Assembly: GCA_023425865.1 (NCBI GenBank)
Contig: JAFABV010000084.1
Location: forward strand, 1-35,760
DNA: 35,760 nucleotides
Source: Bacteroidota bacterium
GTDB taxonomy: Bacteria > Bacteroidota > Bacteroidia > Bacteroidales > Bacteroidaceae
Direction: 5' to 3'
The notes beneath the pieces were generated by a model. That model was given only the letters and a program-made list of their open reading frames with translations. It ran no database searches and was not told where the DNA came from. Positions 15,315-21,220 of the stretch are shown here, in pieces. Numbering within the stretch: position 1 is the stretch's first letter; each line of letters starts with the position of its first letter. Position numbers and translations under genes: made by a program.

Positions 15315-16400
15315 TTATTTTCTCAGTGCGAGGTTATAATTATAATAGTTGTTGTCGCCCGTGATGTCTTTCACCACTTTGAGGAATGGCGGGAAGTTGA
15401 CGCTCTCGGTGTCGGTGATGCCTTTGGTTTCGAGAATCACGAGTCCGCTGAGCTGTGCCTGGTAGGTGTCGAGTTCGAAGTATTGTCCTTTCCAGATGAA
15501 GCTTCGGCGCTGCTTGCGTATGGTGTGGCGGTAGGGGTCGGCCTGCGATAGCAGCGACTCGTAGAGTGCGTTGCTCACCTGCCTTTCGGTCTCCACCTGC
15601 TTGTTTCCCTCAATGGTTTTCTTCATCGTGTGTACGTTCACCCGCTTGCCGTTGGTCCACTGGCGGTGGCGCAGGCGCACCTCGCTGTCGGGGTCGGCAA
15701 CGAGATAGGTCTGTGTGATTTCGCTGTCGATGGTCTGCGGCATGTCGCCCTTCACCTCGACAATGTACTTGCGCTCCTCGGTGATGGGCTGCGGCAGCTC
15801 GAGCACGCTCGATATTTCCATCAGCACACGGTTGAGCTTGGTGTCGAAGTCCTGGTGGTTGTTGATGACACGCAGGTGCGGATGCCCGCTCCAGGCGTGT
15901 ATCACACGCTTGTCTACCTCGCGTGCCAGCTCAATGCCCTCGGTGCGCTCCTTGTTGGTGTCGAGCGTGTAAAACTGTTCTGCGCCGTCGGCGGCCGACA
16001 CCAGGTGCAGCACGGCGTCGTAGCGGTCGAGCAGTGCCTGGGTAGAGGTGTGTACCTCTGTCGTAATGGTGGTCCAGAGTTCGGGATTCATGTAAGCAGA
16101 GATATCCATTGTGCCGCGGTCGCAGATGATGACGGCGGGCTCGTCCACCTGTTCGGCTATCTTGGTGAACTTGTCCTCTAACATCAACTGCACCTCGAGC
16201 GTGGCCTTCTCGCCCTCGTAGAAAAAGTTGCGGTTGTCGGTCAGGTAGTCCATGCCGGCCTGTTGGAACAGCGTGGGTACCTCGGGAATGGTAAATACCT
16301 TGAAGCCAAGGCTGGAGAAATGGTCGATGACCTTGACCAGTGCGGTGGTCTTTCCGGCACACGGGCCTCCCGTGAGCACAATCTTCTTGATATCCTTCAT
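15315..16400 (-). CDS. AAA_28-type P-loop NTPase fused to a CYTH domain (TTD14-like)
   Basis: A 361-residue, probably cytosolic protein in two parts. The N-terminal half (about 1-185) is a P-loop kinase/NTPase domain of the AAA_28 kind, with Walker A LTGGPCAGKTT and a Walker B-like IICDRGTMDISAYM. The C-terminal half (about 205-361) resembles a CYTH triphosphate-tunnel domain: TEERKYIVEVKG (the ExExK strand with Thr in place of the first Glu), EVRLRHRQ, VHTMKKTI and the end strand YFELDTYQAQLSGLVILETK. The same pairing is known in eukaryotic TTD14 proteins. The ATG at 16400 is preferred over a GTG ten codons upstream. It heads the operon with two deoxynucleoside kinases and a pseudokinase, so it probably acts on or senses a nucleotide or a phosphorylated metabolite. 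The substrate is unknown. Confidence 0.82.
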   Translation of the reverse strand: MKDIKKIVLTGGPCAGKTTALVKVIDHFSSLGFKVFTIPEVPTLFQQAGMDYLTDNRNFFYEGEKATLEVQLMLEDKFTKIAEQVDEPAVIICDRGTMDISAYMNPELWTTITTEVHTSTQALLDRYDAVLHLVSAADGAEQFYTLDTNKERTEGIELAREVDKRVIHAWSGHPHLRVINNHQDFDTKLNRVLMEISSVLELPQPITEERKYIVEVKGDMPQTIDSEITQTYLVADPDSEVRLRHRQWTNGKRVNVHTMKKTIEGNKQVETERQVSNALYESLLSQADPYRHTIRKQRRSFIWKGQYFELDTYQAQLSGLVILETKGITDTESVNFPPFLKVVKDITGDNNYYNYNLALRK

Positions 16401-16434
16401 GAATAGCGGGTGTGCGTCTGTTGGCAACACCCGA

Positions 16435-16442
16435 CAAAGGTA
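16435..16442 (-). promoter_or_regulatory. Candidate -7 element for the AAA_28-dNK-dNK-pseudokinase operon
   Basis: Read on the minus strand, 16442-16435 is TACCTTTG, matching TAnnTTTG, about 35 bp upstream of the ATG at 16400. The next 20-25 bases upstream hold no clear TTG. Position and match make it the best candidate for the single promoter of the operon. Confidence 0.45.
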
Positions 16443-16657
16443 CGGTTTTTAATTCATAATTCATATCTCGTGATTCATAATTCCTACATTAGGATTCAAA
16501 ATTTAGGCTCGCTATTCGTTTTTGGCTGCTTTCGTCATGGGGACGGGTGGCCGTCAATCCGTGGTGATGAGGGCAAGGAAATTGGATTTTCTTCATTTTT
16601 AAGGAAAATTTAATAAAGTCTTCGGGCTTTTCTGTGCCATACATCAGTAATTATTCC

Positions 16658-16665
16658 TATCTTTG
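16658..16665 (+). promoter_or_regulatory. Candidate -7 element for the glutathione peroxidase gene
   Basis: TATCTTTG at 16658-16665 matches TAnnTTTG and would give a leader of about 145 nt before the ATG at 16816. The -33 position holds CTGTG rather than TTG, so the match is partial. The rest of the 16401-16815 gap is AT-rich with short direct repeats of AATTCATAATTC (16450-16490) and no gene. Confidence 0.45.
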
Positions 16666-16815
16666 CAATGTCGGTTACGGTAAGTGCCGACAAAGAAATG
16701 ATATCCTTCGATAAGGACAAAACAAAGAAAAAATAATTACCAACGGGGTTCCGTGGCGCGGACGACAATCTCTATTGTAAGAAGTGAAGGGGGCTCTATT
16801 AAAACATTAAAGATT

Positions 16816-17370
16816 ATGGCAAAAGTGTATGATTTCAGTCTTAAGGACAAGAAAGGCAACGAGGTAAGTCTCTCTGAGTATAAGGACAAGGTGTTGCTGA
16901 TCGTCAATACTGCCACAGGTTGTGGCTTCACACCCCAGTACGAAGAATTGGAGGCTCTCTATAAGAAGCTGAAGGATAAGGGCTTCGAGATTCTTGATGT
17001 GCCTTCTGACCAGTTTGGCCATCAGGCTCCCGGCACAGACGAGGAGATTACCCAGTTCTGCACCGCTAAGTTTGGTACCGATTTCCCACAGTTCAAGAAA
17101 AGCGAGGTGAATGGTGCCAACGAGCTCCCCCTCTACACTTGGCTGAAGGGCGAGAAGGGCTTCACGGGTCAGTACGAGGCTAAGTTGGCTGAGGTCATGG
17201 AGAAACTTTACAACGAGACCAACCCCGGCGCTCCCCGTAAGAAGGACGACATACAGTGGAACTTCACCAAATTCCTCATCAACCGTCAGGGCGAGGTGGT
17301 GGCTCGCTTCGAGCCTGTTGACGACTTGGCAAAGGTGGAGGCTGAGGTTGCAGCTCTGGTCAACGCTTAA
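16816..17370 (+). CDS. Glutathione peroxidase-family thiol peroxidase
   Basis: A 184-residue cytosolic peroxidase that reduces hydrogen peroxide and organic peroxides. The active-site tetrad is visible: Cys36 in TATGCGFTPQYEEL, Gln66 in SDQFGHQAPG, and Trp148-Asn149 in QWNFTKFL. A cysteine replaces selenocysteine. Such bacterial enzymes usually take electrons from thioredoxin rather than glutathione, which Bacteroidales mostly lack; the reductant is inference. The start at 16816 (MAKVYDFSLKDKKGNEVSL) fits the family N-terminus; a 21-codon upstream extension is rejected. It stands alone between two terminator or promoter regions. Confidence 0.94.
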   Translation: MAKVYDFSLKDKKGNEVSLSEYKDKVLLIVNTATGCGFTPQYEELEALYKKLKDKGFEILDVPSDQFGHQAPGTDEEITQFCTAKFGTDFPQFKKSEVNGANELPLYTWLKGEKGFTGQYEAKLAEVMEKLYNETNPGAPRKKDDIQWNFTKFLINRQGEVVARFEPVDDLAKVEAEVAALVNA

Positions 17371-17393
17371 GCTTGTTCACCCTATGAATAACG

Positions 17394-17424
17394 CAGCCGG
17401 GAGCAATGCTTCCGGCTGTTTGTT
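17394..17424 (+). terminator. Terminator after the glutathione peroxidase gene
   Basis: CAGCCGGGAGC (17394-17404) pairs with GCTTCCGGCTG (17408-17418), 11 bp with one G-T pair and a 3-nt loop, followed by TTTGTTG. It lies 24 bp past the stop codon, ending this transcript before the SGNH hydrolase gene. Confidence 0.8.
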
Positions 17425-17466
17425 GCTATACCTTATCATATTAATCATCATCTATTCAACTGCACA

Positions 17467-18147
17467 ATGAAAAAGACTTTGCTCACCCTGTTGGTAGCCT
17501 TGGCAACCATCACGCTGTGTGCCCAGCCCCGCGAGACCGTCGCCATTCTGGGCGACTCGTATTCCACTTTTGAGGGTTACAATACGCCCGACACGATGGA
17601 TATGTGGTATTTCCAAAAGGTAGACCTCAAGCGCACCGACGTCAGCAACGTGCGCGACACCTGGTGGTGGCAGGTGGTGAAAGACGGCGGGTATAAGTTG
17701 GGCATCAACAACTCGTGGTCGGGCTCTACGATATGCAACACAAGTTATAACGACCGCGACGGGTCGTTCAAATCGTTTCTTCGCCGTATGGATGCCTTGG
17801 GCACCCCCGACATCATCCTTATTTTTGGCGGCACCAACGATGCCTGGGCTCACGCGCCGTTGGGAGAATTTAAGTACGACAACATCCGCATGGCCGACAA
17901 ATATTTTTTCCGTCCGGCCTTGGCATTCTTGCTCAGCCATACGCTCGACCGCTACCCCAATGCCAGTCTGTACTTTATCTCTAACAGCGACCTCGACAAC
18001 AATTACACCTCGTCCATACACACCATTTGCAAATATTATGGTGTGCCCGTCATCCAACTGCACGATGTGTCGAAGCAAAACGGGCATCCCGACAAGGCGG
18101 GTATGAAGGCCATTGCCAAACAGGTGTTGGCGGTCATCAAGAAATAA
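17467..18147 (+). CDS. Secreted SGNH/GDSL-family hydrolase
   Basis: A 226-residue exported esterase or lipase-like hydrolase. The signal peptide MKKTLLTLLVALATITLCAQ covers residues 1-20. The four SGNH blocks are present: GDSYS with nucleophile Ser31, the Gly of NNSWSGS (block II), GGTNDAW with Asn124 (block III), and GHPDKAG with Asp/His near 207-209 (block V). It follows a terminator and has 49 bp of its own leader. Substrates of this family range from acetylated sugars to lipids, so none can be assigned. A G+C-rich imperfect hairpin (around 18165-18190) follows, without a clear U-run. Confidence 0.88.
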   Translation: MKKTLLTLLVALATITLCAQPRETVAILGDSYSTFEGYNTPDTMDMWYFQKVDLKRTDVSNVRDTWWWQVVKDGGYKLGINNSWSGSTICNTSYNDRDGSFKSFLRRMDALGTPDIILIFGGTNDAWAHAPLGEFKYDNIRMADKYFFRPALAFLLSHTLDRYPNASLYFISNSDLDNNYTSSIHTICKYYGVPVIQLHDVSKQNGHPDKAGMKAIAKQVLAVIKK

Positions 18148-18267
18148 GGGGCGCGGCCATGCTCTCCCCTCTCCGTGGAGAGAGAAGGGCAGGGCCGTCA
18201 CCTATATATAAAAAAGGTGGTGAAGGGAAGAATTAGCTTACTTTTGATAAAAAACTCCCGTATTTGT

Positions 18268-18298
18268 TTGGTAATACAAAATAAAAGAACTACCTTTG
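18268..18298 (+). promoter_or_regulatory. Bacteroidetes-type promoter for the tRNA cluster
   Basis: TTG (18268-18270), a 20-base gap and TACCTTTG (18291-18298) match the consensus with the same spacing as the murQ promoter. It lies 45 bp upstream of tRNA-Ser. Confidence 0.75.
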
Positions 18299-18342
18299 CA
18301 CCGCATTTGAAAAAATGTAGTAGGTTTACGAACCAACGGAAA

Positions 18343-18432
18343 GGAAGTTTGGGTGAGTGGCTGAAACCAGCAGTTTGCTAAACTGCCGTGCGCGTTTGCG
18401 TACCGGGGGTTCGAATCCCCCAGCTTCCGCCA
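18343..18432 (+). tRNA. tRNA-Ser (GCT)
   Basis: Acceptor GGAAGTT (18343-18349) pairs with AGCTTCC (18422-18428), discriminator G and encoded CCA (18430-18432). The anticodon loop holds TTTGCTAAA, giving anticodon GCT. The long variable arm typical of serine tRNAs and the T-arm GGGGGTTCGAATCCCCC are present. Confidence 0.95.
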
Positions 18433-18449
18433 GGTTTATACCTGCACAT

Positions 18450-18524
18450 GGTCGATTCATCTAACGGTTAGGATACAAGATTCTCAATCTTGGCATAGGG
18501 GTTCGATTCCCCTATCGACTACCA
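18450..18524 (+). tRNA. tRNA-Glu (CTC), copy 1
   Basis: Acceptor GGTCGAT pairs with ATCGACT (18514-18520), with a G-T first pair. The anticodon stem CAAGA/TCTTG encloses TTCTCAA, so the anticodon is CTC (Glu, GAG codons). The T-arm is AGGGGTTCGATTCCCCT, and CCA is encoded at 18522-18524. A terminator follows at 18527. Confidence 0.93.
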
Positions 18525-18526
18525 AA

Positions 18527-18561
18527 GCCTCTGCAACCTCTATGATTACAGAGGCGTTTTT
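18527..18561 (+). terminator. Terminator between the two tRNA-Glu genes
   Basis: GCCTCTG (18527-18533) pairs with CAGAGGC (18549-18555), followed by GTTTTT. It begins two bases past the CCA of copy 1. No separate promoter is evident between it and copy 2, so copy 2 may depend on read-through. Confidence 0.8.
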
Positions 18562-18573
18562 ATCACCTTCCGC

Positions 18574-18645
18574 GGTCGATTCATCTAACGGTTAGGATAC
18601 AAGATTCTCAATCTTGGCATAGGGGTTCGATTCCCCTATCGACTA
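18574..18645 (+). tRNA. tRNA-Glu (CTC), copy 2, without encoded CCA
   Basis: The 72 bases are identical to copy 1, including anticodon CTC. After the discriminator A (18645) the sequence reads CAATACC, so CCA is not encoded and would have to be added by tRNA nucleotidyltransferase. A strong terminator starts 7 bases later. Confidence 0.9.
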
Positions 18646-18652
18646 CAATACC

Positions 18653-18681
18653 ACCGAGGAGCTTCGCTCTTCGGTGTTTTT
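18653..18681 (+). terminator. Terminator of the tRNA cluster
   Basis: ACCGAGGAGC (18653-18662) pairs with GCTCTTCGGT (18666-18675) over 10 bp with one G-T pair and a 3-nt loop, followed by GTTTTTATTT. It ends the tRNA operon right before the repeat block. Confidence 0.9.
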
Positions 18682-18782
18682 ATTTCCCTCACACCTTTCG
18701 GATATCTTGGGGGGCGGTAGAGATGATTTTGGAGTGCAGTAGTGAAGTCGTCACCGTATTCTGCCTTGGAGAGGCACCGCTC

Positions 18783-19058
18783 TCCTCTGCGTCTCTGTGT
18801 GCCCCCAAAACCTCCGCGTGAAACCACCACCCTTCGCATGTTTTTTTTAACACGGATGGCACGGAATTTTCGGAATTACCATTCGGCACACCTTGATAGG
18901 ACGGATCATCGCAACGCGATGGGCGGATGCCACGGAAACCTGCTGCCGTTTTCTCCCATTCTCCATTCCTCCTCAGGCCATCGGCCCTCTGCTTAGCCAA
19001 TCCCTCTTCTCCCGCATCGAAGATGCGCAACTCTAAACTCTCTGCGGCTCTGCGTGAA
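18783..19058 (+). repeat. Dispersed modular intergenic repeat, copy 3
   Basis: First unit of a tandem pair with period 257 bp (AACACGG at 18849 and 19106). It contains TTTTTTTTAACACGGATGG, the hairpins CATCGC-AAC-GCGATG (18907-18921), GGCC-ATC-GGCC (18976-18986) and GCATC-GAA-GATGC (19014-19026), and ends in CTCTGCGGCTCTGCGTG. It matches copies at 1-290 and 6158-6465 and has no credible gene. Confidence 0.85.
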
Positions 19059-19375
19059 ATTATACCCACCTTGCGTGAAACCACCGGCCCTCGCATGTTT
19101 TTTTTAACACGGATGGCACGGAATTTTCGGAATTGCCATCCGGCACATTTGGATAGTACGGAGCATCGCGTCGCGATGGGCGGATGCCACGGAACCTGCT
19201 GCCGTTTTCTCCCATTCTCCATTCCTCCTCAGGCCATCGGCCCTCTGATTCCATCCCCTCCTCTACATCAAAGATGTGCAGCTCCCAACCCTCTGCGGCT
19301 CTGCTTACCAACCCCTCATCTCCCGCATCGAAGATGCGCAACTCCTAAATCTCTGTGGCTCTGCGTGCCAAAGAA
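19059..19375 (+). repeat. Dispersed modular intergenic repeat, copy 4 with extra 3' module
   Basis: Second tandem unit. Its hairpins are CATCGC-GTC-GCGATG (19164-19178), GGCC-ATC-GGCC (19232-19242) and ACATC-AAA-GATGT (19265-19277), where both ends of the last stem have changed from G-C to A-T. A third copy of the 3' module (GCATC-GAA-GATGC at 19325-19337, then GGCTCTGCGTGCC) is appended, so the block grew by partial tandem duplication. Confidence 0.85.
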
Positions 19376-19456
19376 AGACCTGTGTGCAACATACACCCTC
19401 ATTGGTATGCCAAATACCATTCTTTCCATGCCATCCGTCTCCACGGAGTTCTCCTA

Positions 19457-19725
19457 CCCCGAAGGGGTTGAACGCTTGATAGGGCAGGGTTGGCGCGAAG
19501 CGACTACCCTGTCTAACCGTCGTACCGGATGTATAAGAACTCTGTAAGAGTTCAACAGGCGTTTGCAACGAACAACGCATGACACTAACCGCAATTCTTG
19601 AAAATGTTGAACTCCTACAGAGTTCTTCCATCCGGCGCAAGCTTAGACACGGTAGGCACGTCATGTCTCCCTGCGGTCGCCATGCGTGCCAACCGTGCCC
19701 TATCAAGAGTTTATCCCCTTCGGGG
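19457..19725. repeat. Imperfect inverted repeat of REP-like units
   Basis: The left arm (19457-19556) and right arm (19606-19725) are imperfect reverse complements around a central 49 bp. Matched blocks are CCCCGAAGGGG (19457-19467) with 19715-19725, CTTGATAGGGCA (19475-19486) with 19696-19707, TACCCTGTCTAA (19505-19516) with the TTAGACACGGTA region near 19643, and AGAACTCTGTAAGAGTTCAAC (two short blocks around 19537-19556) with 19606-19626. Each arm itself contains small hairpins (CCCC-GAA-GGGG, GAACTC-TGTAA-GAGTTC). The arrangement recalls paired REP units (BIME-like). No transposase gene is in the window. Confidence 0.75.
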
Positions 19726-19751
19726 AAAGCAAGCAGGAGGTAGGGGTGGCA

Positions 19752-19925
19752 GGTTTCCGTGGCATCCGCCCATCGCGACGCGATGATCCGTAGTATCCAA
19801 ATGTGCCGGATGGCAATTCCGAAAATTCCGTGTCATCCGTGTTAAAAAGAACCCATGCGAGGTGGTGGTTATTTCATGCAGGGTGGGTATAATTTCACGC
19901 AGAGGCCCAGAGGAGGTGGGGTGAC
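19752..19925 (-). repeat. Dispersed modular intergenic repeat, copy 5 (inverted, partial)
   Basis: This is a reverse-orientation copy of 19059-19200, including CATCGC-GAC-GCGATG (19771-19785), the ATCCAAATGTGCCGGATGG segment, the GTGTTAAAAAG run and a final TTTCACGCAGAGG. With copies 3 and 4 it makes the whole 18783-19925 block an inverted structure around the REP-like centre. Confidence 0.8.
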
Positions 19926-19970
19926 GCTGGGCACTCCCTCTATAGGTGGATATACAACGTGAACCTAAAT

Positions 19971-20005
19971 CTGAGGGTTTCGCTCATGCTTGGCGAAGCC
20001 CTCAG
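19971..20005. terminator. 13-bp hairpin of the CTGAGGG type
   Basis: CTGAGGGTTTCGC (19971-19983) pairs with GCGAAGCCCTCAG (19993-20005) with one G-T pair and a 9-nt loop. No U-tract follows. Its outer arms resemble the hairpin at 26496-26540. I see no gene in the remaining 20006-20298 sequence, only a -7-like element. Confidence 0.5.
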
Positions 20006-20241
20006 CTATTGACTGGTGCCTCTCCGTGGTAGGGGGTGTGAGAGCATAATGCGTATCTTTGAATGTGGTGTCTACCGTAGCGAGATACACGTCGAAAAGA
20101 CTCAGGACGTGCTGACCTCAGAGTCAGGATACACACCGAAGACATTCGGCGGGAGTAAACGCTGAGGCATGATGTTGACGCAAACTGATCTGTTAGGGTA
20201 AAAAAAAAAGATATCATGGGGCGTGAATAGAATAATGTTTA

Positions 20242-20249
20242 TATCTTTG
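20242..20249 (+). promoter_or_regulatory. Candidate -7 element for the outer-membrane protein gene
   Basis: TATCTTTG matches TAnnTTTG, about 50 bp before the ATG at 20299. The expected -33 position has ATGG instead of TTG. An A-run (20199-20208) lies upstream. Confidence 0.45.
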
Positions 20250-20298
20250 TACTGGGTTGAACCAACGATAACTACGCAAACCATAATACTTACGCAAT

Positions 20299-21087
20299 AT
20301 GATCAATACCAAGATGATGTTAGTTTTTTTGTCAGTACTCATGTTGATGGTGGCGCAGCCGCTTCTGGCACAAGGTGAGCAGGAAGGGAAGAGATGGGCC
20401 ATCAGTGGAGGCTTGGGTGGCGTGACGCTGAGTGATGCCTCGGTTGACGGAGAACCCTACTACCTGAATGACGACGAGGGAATGTACTTTCATCTCTCGG
20501 CCGACTATTACCTCACGCCACGACTGGCATTCACGGGAGGACTGTATCTTGAGCGCGACGGCATGATGTGCGACGCATCGAATGGCATGGGCTTTAAGCA
20601 GGTCAACATGATGGGCGTGCAAGGAGGTGCCAAATTGTACATCTTCCCAGAGAAGTGGATAGTGCAACCCTATGTCGGCGCGATGTTACAGACCAATGTG
20701 CTGAACCTCGGTAAGCGGCAGGGGAAGGGCATCTACACTGCCGAGCAGGCTTATCCTGGCAGCAGGTTCAGTATGGAGTGGGATGTGCAGTCTCCCGGAC
20801 TGTCGGCGGTGCCGCGTATTGGTGTCGATATCCATCTTTTCAGTACGGTGTCGCTAAACCTCGACTACGGCTTGGCCATCGGCCTGTGGGGGCACCAACG
20901 TTATAACGTCACTTATCTCGACGGACCCCTGATGGGTATGACTACGCATCGTCGTAATGCGCTGACCCGGCCATACTTCCAATTAGGTCTTAAGATGGAT
21001 TTTCCCACGAGGCGTATCTCCAACAGGGCGTGGAATAACCTGCTGTTGCTCATCCACAGTTGGATAGCGAGCAAGTCGTACCGATAA
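20299..21087 (+). CDS. Small outer-membrane beta-barrel protein
   Basis: A 262-residue exported protein with signal peptide MINTKMMLVFLSVLMLMVAQ...LLAQ (cleavage about residue 25). The mature part shows alternating strand patterns and aromatic girdles: WAISGGLGGVTLSDA, MYFHLSADYYLTPRLAFTGG, VQGGAKLYIFPEKWIVQPYVG and RPYFQLGLKMDF, typical of Bacteroidetes porin-like eight-stranded barrels. Normally such barrels end with an aromatic residue; here the protein runs on about 25 residues past LGLKMDF with a basic tail (ISNRAWNNLLLLIHSWIASKSYR in part), which is odd and may reflect a lost stop codon or a specific C-terminus. The function is unknown. Confidence 0.75.
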   Translation: MINTKMMLVFLSVLMLMVAQPLLAQGEQEGKRWAISGGLGGVTLSDASVDGEPYYLNDDEGMYFHLSADYYLTPRLAFTGGLYLERDGMMCDASNGMGFKQVNMMGVQGGAKLYIFPEKWIVQPYVGAMLQTNVLNLGKRQGKGIYTAEQAYPGSRFSMEWDVQSPGLSAVPRIGVDIHLFSTVSLNLDYGLAIGLWGHQRYNVTYLDGPLMGMTTHRRNALTRPYFQLGLKMDFPTRRISNRAWNNLLLLIHSWIASKSYR

Positions 21088-21220
21088 TGACAGAGAGGTG
21101 GCATCCGGCACGGGGAGAGTCGCTGAGGAGGGAAGACCTCTTCCTCTCCAAGACACGGTACGTTCGTGGTGGCTTGATGTTCAAATGGTATGAGGTGTAG
21201 CTGTATTTACTGGGCGGCCA

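Noticed and set aside
18927..19547. 206-codon open frame through the repeat block
   Set aside because: It runs across copies 3 and 4 of the intergenic repeat and into the REP-like arm. Its translation is Pro/Ser/Arg-rich repeat text with the same words repeated, not a protein.
20006..20298. Possible small RNA gene in the gap before the outer-membrane protein
   Set aside because: A TATCTTTG at 20047-20056 hints at a promoter, but there is no TTG at the right distance, no terminator and no recognisable RNA structure.
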